A stretch of 64,000 nt of DNA. It comes from Sphingomonadales bacterium EhC05. GTDB lineage: Bacteria; Pseudomonadota; Alphaproteobacteria; Sphingomonadales; Sphingomonadaceae. Positions 28,100 through 37,173 of the stretch are shown piece by piece (position 1 is the first letter of the stretch; each line of letters begins with the position of its first letter). Under the pieces are notes generated by a model. It was not told the DNA's origin, did not search any database, and saw only the letters and a list, made by a program, of their open reading frames with translations. The translations under genes and the position numbers were made by a program. The stretch is taken from positions 62,001 to 126,000 of the forward strand of contig LXYP01000045.1 in NCBI GenBank assembly GCA_001650955.1, in the 5' to 3' direction.

Positions 28100-29368
28100 A
28101 TGACAATTGCCACCACCGATAATCAAAGCAGCAGCGCGCATTCGATCATGCGCGGTTTGCTTGCATTTGGATCGGCCGAGCTTGCCAATCGTATCGTCCG
28201 GATATTGGTTGTTATCGTCATCGCCCGGCAACTGGTCCCCGAATTGGTCGGTGTTGCGGCACTCACCCTGAGCCTGTTTGAACTGATCCGGGTGATCGCC
28301 AATATTGGCGTCGGACAGAAGATCATTGCCGCGAGCGATCAGGCGCTCGAGTCCGTATGCAATGCCGCTTACCGGATATTCTGGTGCTGGTGCATGCTCG
28401 TTGCTGCAATCCAGTTGATCGCTGCCGGAGCGCTGTTCATCTTTTTTGATCAAGGACTGGCCGCTCAAATGCTCGCCGTCCTGTGCGGCGTCTATTTTTT
28501 CATGCCCGGCGGTCTTGTCCAGTGCTTCCGGCTGATGCGATCCAAAAAGCTTCCGACCGTGGCGCGGATCGGCGCGACGCAAACGATAGCGGATCATCTC
28601 CTGACAGGTTTTTTGGTGTTTTTCTGGCCCAATCCATGGGCGATTGTTTTGCCGAAATTGCTCACGGCGCCGCTCTGGCTGATCCTGATGCGCCGCGCGG
28701 AATCCTGGTCCTTTGATCCGGGTTCTGCCCCGGCTCCCTATCGGGATATGCTGAATTTTGGTGCCGCGATATTGGTGACCGATATTCTGCTGGCGCTGCG
28801 CAACAATCTCGACAAGCTCATCATCAGCGCCTTTCTGGGCGTGAGCGCTCTGGGCAGTTACTATTTCGCTTTCAACGCGGGCATCGGCATCGTCGGTGCT
28901 CTGGCGACAGCTTTTGGCACGGTGATCTACCCCCATCTGTGCAATCCCGACGGGCACCGTCGATCAAAGGACATGATGCAGTACATCATTGCTGCAGCAT
29001 TATTGATATTCGGAATGCTGACTGCCGCGCAGTTTTTTCTCGCGCCAATCTATGTGCCGCTTATTTTCGGCGCGCAATGGGTCCACGCCATTCCATTGAT
29101 CCAGATCTTGTCGCTTGCGGGCATTCCCTTGGCGATGGGCGCTATCGCCTCCGCCTATCTTCGCGCGATCGACCGCGCATCCCTAGATGCCTGGTGCGGA
29201 CTCTGCGTTTGTATTCTTGCCCTCGTCGCGATGGGCATCGGTGCTCAGTCTGGTTTGATTGAAGCCGCGACCGGCTGGGTCCTGGGGACCACGATGGCGG
29301 TCGGCACTTACACGCTCATCTTAGCGATCAAATCACAGTTGAATCTCAAGGAGAAAGCTCATGTCTAA
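28100..29368 (+). CDS. Polysaccharide flippase (Wzx / MATE-like)
   Basis: The 422-residue protein is almost wholly hydrophobic, with about twelve predicted membrane segments, and fits the polysaccharide biosynthesis/oligosaccharide flippase (Wzx) group of the MOP superfamily. Typical features are the N-terminal GLLAFGSAELANRIVRILVV and the central NFGAAILVTDILLALRNNLD followed by LIISAFLGVSALGSYYFAFN. It would move undecaprenyl-linked repeat units across the inner membrane. It is the first gene of a four-gene operon and overlaps the next gene by eight bases. The operon has a sigma-54 promoter 34 bases upstream. Confidence 0.88.
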   Translation: MTIATTDNQSSSAHSIMRGLLAFGSAELANRIVRILVVIVIARQLVPELVGVAALTLSLFELIRVIANIGVGQKIIAASDQALESVCNAAYRIFWCWCMLVAAIQLIAAGALFIFFDQGLAAQMLAVLCGVYFFMPGGLVQCFRLMRSKKLPTVARIGATQTIADHLLTGFLVFFWPNPWAIVLPKLLTAPLWLILMRRAESWSFDPGSAPAPYRDMLNFGAAILVTDILLALRNNLDKLIISAFLGVSALGSYYFAFNAGIGIVGALATAFGTVIYPHLCNPDGHRRSKDMMQYIIAAALLIFGMLTAAQFFLAPIYVPLIFGAQWVHAIPLIQILSLAGIPLAMGAIASAYLRAIDRASLDAWCGLCVCILALVAMGIGAQSGLIEAATGWVLGTTMAVGTYTLILAIKSQLNLKEKAHV

Positions 29369-30290
29369 ACCTTATTTTTCGATCATTTTACCGGTCTATA
29401 ATGCGGCCGCCCATTTGGTGGCGACAGTTGAATCCGCATTGTCTCAAACAGACGGTGATTTTGAATTGATCATCGTTGACGATGGATCAACCGACGAGAG
29501 CTTTTCGATATTGCGGGGTTTCGCCTGTAACGATCATCGCATCAAACTCGTCGCACAATCAAATGAGGGTGTTTCGGCGGCGCGGAACCTTGGGCTGGAA
29601 ATGGCACGAGGAATATTCGTCGCCTTTCTTGACGCTGATGATTTGTGGCGACCGCAAAAGCTCGCGGCGCATCGCAAATATCATGAGGACTATGGCAGTG
29701 TTGACGCCAGCTATGCGAAAATTGCATTTATCGATCAAGATGCTGCGGACGGTCTCGACGCCAAGACATATTCGACTGTCCCAAAAGGGCTGCTGTCGGT
29801 CGACCAGATCATCGCCGAAAATCCAGCCTGCACGATGTCCAATCTTGTGGTGTCCAAACAGGCGATTGATTCGTTCGGCGGGTTTGAGTCAGGCATGTCC
29901 TATGCGGAAGATCAGGAATGGATGGTGCGGATGGTCAGCCGGGGATTTTTGATTTCCGGCATTGACGAACATTTTGTCGACTATCGGCTCAGTCCCAATG
30001 GATTATCGGTTGATCTGCAGTCCATGTATGCCGGCTGGCGCCAGTTGGCGATGAGATATTCCGATGCCCATGATCTATCCTGTGCCGAAGCAATCTATTG
30101 TCGCTATCTCTCCCGGCGCGCCTTGCGTGCGGGCGCGCCGGCCAGAGTGGCACTCGCTTATGCGATGCAGGGCATACGCTCGGACCGTCCAGCATTTTTG
30201 CAAGATCCACGCCGCGGCTGGTTGACACTGATCTCAGCCGTCTCGGCGCTTATCATCCCGCGATCTGTCCGCATTCATCTGTTCGCCTAA
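29361..30290 (+). CDS. Glycosyltransferase family 2
   Basis: The protein has 309 residues with a GT-A fold. It shows SIILPVYNAAAHLVATVESA, FELIIVDDGSTDES, NEGVSAARNLGLE and the metal-binding D-x-D as FLDADDLW (near residue 94), then EDQEWMVRM in the acceptor region. It is cytoplasmic or peripheral to the membrane and would add one sugar of the repeat unit. The C-terminal 60 residues are Arg/Ala rich and hydrophobic and may touch the membrane. It overlaps the flippase gene by eight bases. A close paralogue follows after 26 bases. Confidence 0.9.
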   Translation: MSKPYFSIILPVYNAAAHLVATVESALSQTDGDFELIIVDDGSTDESFSILRGFACNDHRIKLVAQSNEGVSAARNLGLEMARGIFVAFLDADDLWRPQKLAAHRKYHEDYGSVDASYAKIAFIDQDAADGLDAKTYSTVPKGLLSVDQIIAENPACTMSNLVVSKQAIDSFGGFESGMSYAEDQEWMVRMVSRGFLISGIDEHFVDYRLSPNGLSVDLQSMYAGWRQLAMRYSDAHDLSCAEAIYCRYLSRRALRAGAPARVALAYAMQGIRSDRPAFLQDPRRGWLTLISAVSALIIPRSVRIHLFA

Positions 30291-30316
30291 ACTTTAGATA
30301 TATAGAGGAAAATCCA

Positions 30317-31309
30317 ATGACCTATCCCGCAATTTCGGTCGTCATGCCGGTCTATAATGTCGAAGACTATGTTACCGCGTCGATCGAATCCGTTCTGGCG
30401 CAAACATTCACGGACTTCGAGCTGATCATTGTCGATGACGGTGGCTCAGACAACAGCCTGATGAAATGTGCCGTTTTTGAAGACCCTCGCATCCGGATTG
30501 TCTCGCAGTCCAATCGCGGTCTGGCCGGAGCTCGCAATACCGGCATTGCCGAAGCGCGTGGCGAGTTGATCGCCTTTCTCGATTCCGATGACCTGTGGGA
30601 TCGCGAGAAACTGGCGCTTCACAAGATTCATCTGGACAGCAATCCTCAGGTTGATGTGAGCTACAGCGGGTCGCGGTTCATCGACAAGGACGGCAAGATG
30701 CTGCGCCAGGCGCAAAGGCCGAAGCTCGAGAATATCTCAGCTCGCGACATTTTAACCCGCAATCCGATTGGCAATGGATCGGCACCGGTGATCCGCAAAA
30801 ATGCGCTTTATGCGGTTGCGTTCATCCACCCCGACGATTCCGACCGGACCTGTTTTTTCGACGAGAGTTTTCGTCAATCTGAAGATATTGAACTTTGGCT
30901 CCGTCTGGCGTTGACTGGTGGCAGTGTTTTTGAAGGTATTGAAGGCTTGCTGACCCGATATCGGGTGTTTTCCGGCGGACTTTCAGCCAATATTGCGGCG
31001 CAATATGAAAGCTGGAACCGGGTCATCGCCAAGACCGCGGCAAATGCTCCGGAATTTGTCTCGGAATTTGGCGATGAAGCGCGATCATATCAATTGCGCT
31101 ATCTGGCGCGGCGGGCGATCCAGATGGGCGATGGATCATTCGCTCTGTCGCTACTCAAAGATGCGATCGGAATTTCGAAAAAGCCGCTGCTGTCGGAACC
31201 GGTCAAAACAATCACGACCTTTGCTGCGGCAAATGTCATCCGGTTTTTTCCGCCAAATCTGGTCGCCAGACTGGCTGCCAGCTGGACCGGTGGAAAGGCT
31301 GTCGTATGA
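30317..31309 (+). CDS. Glycosyltransferase family 2
   Basis: The protein has 330 residues from ATG 30317, with AGAGGA upstream; longer in-frame starts (to 30098) would lie inside the preceding gene. It has SVVMPVYNVEDYVTASIESV, FELIIVDDGGSDNS, NRGLAGARNTGIAE and FLDSDDLWD with the D-x-D motif near residue 94. It is clearly a duplicate of the gene before it, sharing the same order of motifs and the SYSGSRFIDKDG/SYAKIAFIDQD segment. It would transfer a different sugar to the growing repeat unit. The ATGA overlap with the next glycosyltransferase shows translational coupling. Confidence 0.9.
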   Translation: MTYPAISVVMPVYNVEDYVTASIESVLAQTFTDFELIIVDDGGSDNSLMKCAVFEDPRIRIVSQSNRGLAGARNTGIAEARGELIAFLDSDDLWDREKLALHKIHLDSNPQVDVSYSGSRFIDKDGKMLRQAQRPKLENISARDILTRNPIGNGSAPVIRKNALYAVAFIHPDDSDRTCFFDESFRQSEDIELWLRLALTGGSVFEGIEGLLTRYRVFSGGLSANIAAQYESWNRVIAKTAANAPEFVSEFGDEARSYQLRYLARRAIQMGDGSFALSLLKDAIGISKKPLLSEPVKTITTFAAANVIRFFPPNLVARLAASWTGGKAVV

Positions 31310-32331
31310 CCCATCTTCCGAAGATCATTCATCTGATCGACGATATTTCGCTCGGCGGCGTAACCAAGAGCCTGGCATTGTTCGAACATCCCGCGCTGGG
31401 TCGTCAATATGATTTTGCAATCGAACAGGTCGATCCCGATTGGGCGATCGCGCCGCGGTTGAACGCGTCCGTCATTGCCGTGCATTTTTCTGCCAGCTGG
31501 AAAACAATTCCGTTTCTCTACTCCCTGGCGTCGCGCAATCCCGATGCCAAGCTGGTCCTGGTTGAGCATAGCTATTCGCGCGAGTGGGAAGCACTGAAAG
31601 TGCCTGAAAAGCTCAGGTTCCGGACAATGTTGAAACTGGCCTATCGCATCTTCGATCATGTCGTGTGCGTTTCGGCGGCTCAAGCAGACTGGCTCGAAGA
31701 AGCCGTCGACCTGCGCGGACCCAAGCGCCGGGTCATCTATCCGTGGAGCGACATGTCGGATCTCGCGCGTCTGGAGCGGCCGCATTTCTCGTTGACCGAG
31801 AAGATTGTGATTGGCGCCTATGGGCGATTTGTCGATGACAAGGGCTTTGCAAATCTCGTATCGATCATCAACCGCATGGGCGATCAGAGCCCAGTGCAGT
31901 TGCGTCTTGGCGGTTTTGGTCCCGACGAAGAGAAGCTGCAGCAACTGGCGGCGGGCAACTCGAATATTTCCTTTTACGGCCAAGTCGACGACGTCGCCGA
32001 CTTTATCGGACAATGCGACATTATCGCGGTCCCGTCGAAATTTGAAGCTTATGGACTTGTCGCCACCGAAGCACGTCTGGCAGCCCGTCCGATTCTGGTA
32101 TCCAGTGTCGGCGGCCTTCCTGAACAGTGCGACGCGGCGGGTATTGCTGTCGATTTTGACGATGCAAAGGTGGTCATCAAATTGCTCGAACGAATCCATT
32201 ATCTGCCCCTCGTGAACATGTCGGTGGCCGGACGTGAGGAGTGCCTGCGGGTAACCGAGGACCGGATCGAATGCTGGATGCATCTTCTGGGTGGCCTGCT
32301 GGTCCAGTCGAACCAGAAAAAGGTCGCATAG
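31306..32331 (+). CDS. Glycosyltransferase family 4 (GT-B)
   Basis: The protein has 341 residues and a GT-B layout. The N-terminal half begins IIHLIDDISLGGVTKSLALF; the C-terminal half has GAYGRFVDDKGFANLVSII, LRLGGFGPDEEKL, FYGQVDDVADFI and the donor-binding VPSKFEAYGLVATEARLAARP, with its E-x7-E pattern. It is the last gene of the flippase operon; a strong terminator follows 34 bases after the stop. It would add a further sugar to the repeat unit on the cytoplasmic side. Confidence 0.9.
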   Translation: MTHLPKIIHLIDDISLGGVTKSLALFEHPALGRQYDFAIEQVDPDWAIAPRLNASVIAVHFSASWKTIPFLYSLASRNPDAKLVLVEHSYSREWEALKVPEKLRFRTMLKLAYRIFDHVVCVSAAQADWLEEAVDLRGPKRRVIYPWSDMSDLARLERPHFSLTEKIVIGAYGRFVDDKGFANLVSIINRMGDQSPVQLRLGGFGPDEEKLQQLAAGNSNISFYGQVDDVADFIGQCDIIAVPSKFEAYGLVATEARLAARPILVSSVGGLPEQCDAAGIAVDFDDAKVVIKLLERIHYLPLVNMSVAGREECLRVTEDRIECWMHLLGGLLVQSNQKKVA

Positions 32332-32364
32332 ATCATTGATCTGACGGATCGTTACGCCAGTTGA

Positions 32365-32400
32365 AAGAGGCCTTTGCATCGTGCAAGGGCCTCTTTTTTT
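32365..32400 (+). terminator. Rho-independent terminator
   Basis: AAGAGGCC at 32365-32372 pairs with GGCCTCTT at 32388-32395, with inner TGCA/TGCA pairing, and a run of Ts follows to 32400. It ends the flippase-glycosyltransferase operon. The arms are nearly symmetric, so it could also work for the convergent polymerase gene. Confidence 0.88.
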
Positions 32401-32549
32401 GCGACATATTGCAGGGTTGAAGTCGCTCGCTGGATGGCTCTCCTGTCATCGGAAGACGCTAGCGGTTACATGCGAAGCGCGACGCGCTTGTCTGCCCGCG
32501 AGCGTCGGTGCCTGCTGTCGATGATCGGGCAGCTATCGTGACGAGCAGC

Positions 32550-33815
32550 CTAGCCGGCCTTATGTTGCAGCGCTTTGCCGATCAGCATCAATGCGGGCCA
32601 GTAGAGATAGGCCAGGGACTCGAGATTTTCGCCAAAGCTGTACATCAGCAGCAAAATGATCATCGACAGACCGACGCGCGCGGCGGGGCTGAACAGTGCA
32701 GTCCGGACCAGCAGCACCAGGCTTATCGCCATTGGGATCGCAAGCGCGATCAAGCCGAGAATGCCTTTGACGAACAACAAGCCATACCAGCTATGGTGGC
32801 TGCCAATCGGCATATATTCGACGAGATGGGGGCCGCGCTCGACGATGCCATGGCCAAACCAGAAAGCCTCATTCTGCCAGCGCTCAACCGCAATGCGTCC
32901 CAATGTTTCGCGCACGCGGGTGGAATCTGCGCGCGCGCCGGAAAATTCCGATTGGGCGAGATCCAGAAATGCCAGAATATCGTTGGCAAACCAGCCCGCG
33001 AGCAAGATCGGCACGACCGCGACAAACCAGATGAACGGACGGGTGATTTGCGAGAATATCAAAGCAGTTGGAGCGATAACCACCAACCCGACCAGTGCGA
33101 GTCTCGATTGGGACAAGAATATGATCGCGAGCGCTGCGGCAATGCCCCAGCTTTTCCAGCCTCTGTCGCGTTCTTGTAGCGCGCAAATAAAGTAGACGAG
33201 GCCAACCATGCCCGCTGCGGGCGACCAGGGCGCAAAAAATTGCCAGCGCGGCGATCCCGAGCCCGGTTCCAGCGTATATAATGTGGTTGCAAAATATTCG
33301 GAACCCGAACCGCCGACGATCTTCAGCGGCGAGACCCATAATGTATCCGGCAAGCCGATAAATGGTGCCGCGAGAAAGATCGGCAACAGCAAGATCGTAT
33401 ATTTCCCGGTACGGCAAATCGCCCGGTAGATAATCTCTGAACGCACCGGCAGGACCGCTCCGGCGAAAATGAACAAGGCGATCAACAGCCAGCCTTTGGC
33501 CCAGCCGATCGAAGATTTGATGATGGCACCGGTGCCGAGACCAAAGTTGAGATGACCGGCGACCAGAATGATCTGCATTGCGGCCATCGCAAATAGCCAC
33601 ATTAAAATTGACCAATGCGGAGGTTGGAGACGTTTCGCTTCGGGCAGGGCCGGTGCGACGAAATAGAAATATAGCGCCAGCAGGGCCAATGCGCACCCGA
33701 GCACCGGGCCTGCGATATAGAGCCCGCCAACCAGCCATAATAGCCATGTGGCTAAAATGGTGTGATGGACTAAACGCTCGGGGCTATTTTGCGGATGATT
33801 GTCTGTCTGAACCAT
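32550..33815 (-). CDS. O-antigen ligase / polysaccharide polymerase family protein (Wzy-like)
   Basis: The protein has 421 residues with ten or more hydrophobic segments and a large periplasmic loop near residues 270-340 containing ARADSTRVRETLGRIAVERW, GHGIVERGPHLVEYMPIGSH and HSWYG. The R-x-x-x-W-x-x-a pattern, a G-x-G loop and a following H-(N/S)-x-(Y/W) are typical of the Wzy_C/O-antigen ligase family. It would polymerise or transfer the repeat units on the periplasmic face. ATG 33815 lies inside the end of the chain-length gene (46-base overlap), so the two are cotranscribed. Confidence 0.85.
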   Translation of the reverse strand: MVQTDNHPQNSPERLVHHTILATWLLWLVGGLYIAGPVLGCALALLALYFYFVAPALPEAKRLQPPHWSILMWLFAMAAMQIILVAGHLNFGLGTGAIIKSSIGWAKGWLLIALFIFAGAVLPVRSEIIYRAICRTGKYTILLLPIFLAAPFIGLPDTLWVSPLKIVGGSGSEYFATTLYTLEPGSGSPRWQFFAPWSPAAGMVGLVYFICALQERDRGWKSWGIAAALAIIFLSQSRLALVGLVVIAPTALIFSQITRPFIWFVAVVPILLAGWFANDILAFLDLAQSEFSGARADSTRVRETLGRIAVERWQNEAFWFGHGIVERGPHLVEYMPIGSHHSWYGLLFVKGILGLIALAIPMAISLVLLVRTALFSPAARVGLSMIILLLMYSFGENLESLAYLYWPALMLIGKALQHKAG

Positions 33816-35182
33816 AATAGTGCTAACCCCATGAGAATGATGAAAGTGGCTCCTATCGCACCGACCAACGCCAGTATGACGGAGGGGCTTGAAGGGGAAT
33901 GGGGCAGGGAGGGTTGCTCCAGTGTCTGGACCAGCGGATAGGATGCAAAGGGATCCTGTTTGTTCATGTCGATGCGCGCGAGAGCGGACGAAAAGACCGC
34001 TTCCGCGACTCTGTGGTCGCGCACGAGATCAGCCAGTTTCGAGGCTTGCTTGACCAAGTCGCCGCTTCTGGCAGACTGATTGGCAATATCTCCCCGAATT
34101 TCGTTCAGTCCGGCGCTGGCTCCCGCCGTCTGGGTATTGGCAATCACCAGACCCTGCATCAGATTGGATCGGCCATTGGCAACGGCGATATCGACAGCAT
34201 TTAGCACCGCCGTCTTGCTGAGCCCGGTGAGCGTGCGTCCTCTCTTGGTGAGCGCTTCGCGCAACTGGTCGCGCTCGGAATTTGCTTGTACAAGGTCGCC
34301 ATGGTTTTTGCCGAGCGTTGCCTGTTTCTCCTGGGCGGCTACTTCGAGGGTGGCGTAGCGGTCGGCGAGTTGTTGAAACACAGGGTCCGAACGCAAGCGC
34401 AGGGCGGTGTTCGCGCCGCTGGCACCTTTGCCAAGGATCGCAGAGAAGCGGCTAGACTCGGCAGATCGCTGACGCAATGTGATCCGGGCTTCGCGCTCTT
34501 GTTGCCGCAGGGCGTCCATATTGGCAATGCGCCGATTGAATTGATCGAGCGAGACCAGTCCGGTTTTTGCCTGAAAGTCGAGCAAGGCTTGCTGTGTGGT
34601 CCGGACCTTTTTTTCCAGCTGGACCAGATTTCTGGTATCCGAGCTTTCGCGCATCTTGGCTTCATCATTGCGCAGATCGTTCAACTGACTCAAAAAACTG
34701 TCTTTCAGGGCGATCGCCCGCTGGTTGGCCTCGGCGCCATCTCGCCCAGTGACTTCGACCTGGATCAAATTGGTCTGATCGATCAATTTGATCGTCGGTG
34801 CCGGGAATTGCTGCACCTCATCATCGGTTCGTTCGGCACTTTTGCGCAGCGTGATATCCGCCATCAGCAACCGTTTGTAATTTTCCGTAGGGCTCAGGCT
34901 TGCACTGGAAAATGCAGAAGAAACCGATGATTGGGCTTGGCCAATACTTTCCACATTGAGGCTGCTGCCGGCTCCGGACCCCGGCAAGATCAGGGTAAAT
35001 TTGCTGCTATATTGATCGGGTACAAACGCCAGATATAAAACGGTCAAAACCCAGATGGCCGCAATCCACAGGCCGGCGACCTTCAGATAACGCTTGTGCC
35101 GCCGCCGCATTGGCGGCCGGCTTTTGAAGGCGATCCACAGTCGTTCGTGAATCCCTGGCGGATCGATGGTCTCATGTTTCAT
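33770..35182 (-). CDS. Polysaccharide chain-length determinant / co-polymerase (Wzz/GumC-like)
   Basis: From ATG 35182 the protein has 470 residues. One membrane segment lies near residues 35-55 (AGLWIAAIWVLTVLYLAFVP) and a second near the C-terminus (about 440-460). The periplasmic part between them is largely coiled coil, with LVQLEKKVRTTQQALLDFQA and similar heptads, as in GumC/ExoP proteins. No kinase domain is fused. A TTG two codons upstream (35188) is also in frame, but ATG lies two bases after the stop of the export gene and is preferred. It would set chain length and bridge the inner-membrane synthesis and outer-membrane export machinery. Confidence 0.85.
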   Translation of the reverse strand: MKHETIDPPGIHERLWIAFKSRPPMRRRHKRYLKVAGLWIAAIWVLTVLYLAFVPDQYSSKFTLILPGSGAGSSLNVESIGQAQSSVSSAFSSASLSPTENYKRLLMADITLRKSAERTDDEVQQFPAPTIKLIDQTNLIQVEVTGRDGAEANQRAIALKDSFLSQLNDLRNDEAKMRESSDTRNLVQLEKKVRTTQQALLDFQAKTGLVSLDQFNRRIANMDALRQQEREARITLRQRSAESSRFSAILGKGASGANTALRLRSDPVFQQLADRYATLEVAAQEKQATLGKNHGDLVQANSERDQLREALTKRGRTLTGLSKTAVLNAVDIAVANGRSNLMQGLVIANTQTAGASAGLNEIRGDIANQSARSGDLVKQASKLADLVRDHRVAEAVFSSALARIDMNKQDPFASYPLVQTLEQPSLPHSPSSPSVILALVGAIGATFIILMGLALLWFRQTIIRKIAPSV

Positions 35183-35184
35183 GA

Positions 35185-36369
35185 TCAATCAATATTCTTG
35201 AGGAGGAAATAGGGGGAGGCTGTTTCGCCAACGAGGCTGATGACATCGCGGACATTCATCGCAAAACTGTCGTAACAGGCGAGACTGTCTCCTGGCATCA
35301 GATAGGGATCCTTCTGATCGCGATTGGCATAGCGGACCAGCTTCTCGACCGAACGCTGAATGACCACCGACTGGCCGGTTATCGGGTTGCGCGACATCAG
35401 CACAACTTTGCGTGCTGCATTCATCCCCGAGCCACCGACGCAATTGGCCGCGACCATTGCTTGAGACAGGCGGGTTCCATAAGGCAGGCTGGTTGAGTCA
35501 CTGTTGATTGACGAGGATGAATTGCTGGCCGCAGGGCGAGACAGGTTAGACATATAGACCCTGATGCCCGGCGCGGTGACTTGCGATGGCTTGACCAGCG
35601 CATCCTGAAAGCAGCCGCCGGATCCAACAATAATCCGGTCATTCGAAGTCAGTGGGATATCATCGATCGCATGACCGGAAATTGCACCGTTCAGATCCAC
35701 TCGTGTCCATTGGTCACCGCGGACAAGATATACTGCTGACAGATCTGCATCGGGGCGGATACCGCCCGCGGCCCGCAGAGCGACGGTGAGCGAGCGCCGT
35801 AAATTGCGGTCTCCGGAATCGCTGTTGCTCAAATTCACGCCCCGCGTCTCGGCCTGACGTTCGCCAACCCGGATCATCCCGGGTTCGAAAACCGCCCCGC
35901 TGACCGCAACGCTGACGCCGCCCAGTTCCGCAAGGCGCAATCTGACACTGTTCAACAATCCGCGGATCAGGCCTTCTTCGACCAGCTTCCGGGCAATGAG
36001 CCTTTCTGCCTCGACAACCGTCTTCCCGGTCAATTGAATATTGTACCGGCCATCGAGCGTCACGGTACCATTGGCTGCCAATACATAGGTGCGCGAGAGA
36101 CTATCCTCATCTCCCGCGATATTCAAACGGACCCGGTCACCGGCAGACAATAGGTCAGGCTTTGCGGCAAACATCCCCGAGCTGACTTCATTGGCAGGAA
36201 GCTCAAGACCGGAAAGGGAAGCCGGACGACAAAGCGATTGAAATGAATCCTGATCGAGAAACTGTTGCGGTGCATATTGACTGTTGATTGGGTTGGCAGG
36301 ACGTTCCATCGTCGCACAACCGGACAAAAGTGCAGCCATCACAGCGATTGAAATTGTTCTATTTGTCAT
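35185..36369 (-). CDS. Polysaccharide export outer-membrane lipoprotein (Wza-like)
   Basis: The protein has 394 residues. The signal ends in a lipobox, LLSGC, with the lipidated cysteine at about residue 18. Residues about 75-170 match the Poly_export domain (LSAGDRVRLNIAGDEDSLSR, then VTLDGRYNIQLTGKTVVEAE), followed by SLBB-type segments such as VSGAVFEPGMIRVGERQAET. It would form the outer-membrane export channel. It is the first gene of the wza-wzz-wzy operon and is divergent from the H-NOX gene. A sigma-54 promoter lies 33 bases upstream. A second, shorter export protein is encoded at 45921, so the window holds two export systems. Confidence 0.88.
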   Translation of the reverse strand: MTNRTISIAVMAALLSGCATMERPANPINSQYAPQQFLDQDSFQSLCRPASLSGLELPANEVSSGMFAAKPDLLSAGDRVRLNIAGDEDSLSRTYVLAANGTVTLDGRYNIQLTGKTVVEAERLIARKLVEEGLIRGLLNSVRLRLAELGGVSVAVSGAVFEPGMIRVGERQAETRGVNLSNSDSGDRNLRRSLTVALRAAGGIRPDADLSAVYLVRGDQWTRVDLNGAISGHAIDDIPLTSNDRIIVGSGGCFQDALVKPSQVTAPGIRVYMSNLSRPAASNSSSSINSDSTSLPYGTRLSQAMVAANCVGGSGMNAARKVVLMSRNPITGQSVVIQRSVEKLVRYANRDQKDPYLMPGDSLACYDSFAMNVRDVISLVGETASPYFLLKNID

Positions 36370-36401
36370 ATCTCACCTGAAAATTGGTTCAGGGTCATCA
36401 T

Positions 36402-36417
36402 AGCAATGGCCATGCCA
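36402..36417 (-). promoter_or_regulatory. Sigma-54 promoter for the export operon
   Basis: On the minus strand this reads TGGCATGGCCATTGCT, which fits TGGCACG-N4-TTGCW at all fixed bases but one. GG and GC are ten bases apart, and the site ends 33 bases before the export gene start. Confidence 0.75.
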
Positions 36418-36480
36418 GTTCGACTTTACCGCCATTTGTGGTGGTTAAATAAGAGGTAACCCAAATTAATTGGTCGATAT

Positions 36481-36538
36481 TTGCATTTTGCAAAGGATAT
36501 TATTGCATATTGCAACAGCTGCTATATGCAAAATGCGA
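36481..36538. promoter_or_regulatory. Three TTGCA-N3-TGCAA sites: candidate enhancer for sigma-54 activator
   Basis: Two perfect 13-base inverted repeats, TTGCATTTTGCAA at 36481-36493 and TTGCATATTGCAA at 36503-36515, are followed by a degenerate third, ATGCAAAATGCGA at 36526-36538. Their centres are 22 and 23 bases apart, about two helical turns, so all three face one side of the DNA. They lie between two divergent sigma-54 promoters, 43-100 bases from one and 64-122 from the other. This is the usual placing of binding sites for an NtrC-type activator; the one encoded at 37174-38610 is the natural candidate. Confidence 0.7.
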
Positions 36539-36579
36539 AAACTTGGACTGAAAGTCGCTGAATTCCGCCATTCGCAAAT

Positions 36580-36595
36580 TGGCATAATATCTGCT
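36580..36595 (+). promoter_or_regulatory. Sigma-54 promoter for the H-NOX/activator operon
   Basis: TGGCATAATATCTGCT has the invariant GG and GC ten bases apart and most of the flanking consensus. It ends 44 bases before the H-NOX ATG. It implies that the activator gene is under its own control. Confidence 0.65.
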
Positions 36596-36638
36596 TCGGA
36601 CCTGTGAAGAGGGAACTGTTTTAAAGGAATAGATTGAA

Positions 36639-37169
36639 ATGAAGGGCATTGTCTTCACAGAGTTGGTCCGGTTTATGGAAAAGGTGCAATCAGCAGAATT
36701 TGCTGATCTGGTGATCACGGGCGCCGCCTTGCCCAACGAAGGGGCTTTTACATCCATCGGCAATTATCCGTCGGAATATGCGCTGGCCATGGTCGCCAAG
36801 GCATCGGAACATTCAGGGATAGATGCGGCGGAACTGTGCCGCTTGTTCGGGAAATATCTCTACGGGCGGTTCACCATTCTTTATCCCTATATCATGGAAT
36901 CCTACAAAAGTGCCGAAGCTCTTTTGACCCATGTCGGAAGCCACATCCATGCAGAAGTCTGCGTGCTTTATCCGGACGCGAAACCGCCGCAAGTGACCGC
37001 TGAAGTGGAAAATGGAGAGACCACCGTTCGCTACCAGTCGCACCGGCCAATGGCTGCCATTGCGCTGGGATTGGTTGAAGGCTGTATGGAACATTATGAT
37101 GACGATCGCGCTTTGGAATGGAGCTTTGCCGAGGATGGGAAATCGGCCGTATTCACAATCAAGGGATAA
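36639..37169 (+). CDS. H-NOX (haem NO/O2-binding) protein
   Basis: The protein has 176 residues, normal for a stand-alone H-NOX domain. It begins MKGIVFTELVRFMEKV, as H-NOX proteins do, and has the haem-contact motif Y-x-S-x-R as Y132-Q-S-H-R136. The proximal haem ligand is most likely H104 in SHIHAEV, with P116/P117 nearby. The family binds haem and senses nitric oxide, and in some members O2, in the cytoplasm; it usually acts on a partner histidine kinase or cyclic-di-GMP enzyme encoded beside it. Here the next gene, four bases downstream, is a sigma-54 response regulator and no kinase is adjacent. AAAGGAATAG precedes ATG 36639. Whether it prefers NO or O2 cannot be read from sequence. Confidence 0.9.
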   Translation: MKGIVFTELVRFMEKVQSAEFADLVITGAALPNEGAFTSIGNYPSEYALAMVAKASEHSGIDAAELCRLFGKYLYGRFTILYPYIMESYKSAEALLTHVGSHIHAEVCVLYPDAKPPQVTAEVENGETTVRYQSHRPMAAIALGLVEGCMEHYDDDRALEWSFAEDGKSAVFTIKG

Positions 37170-37173
37170 GCAA

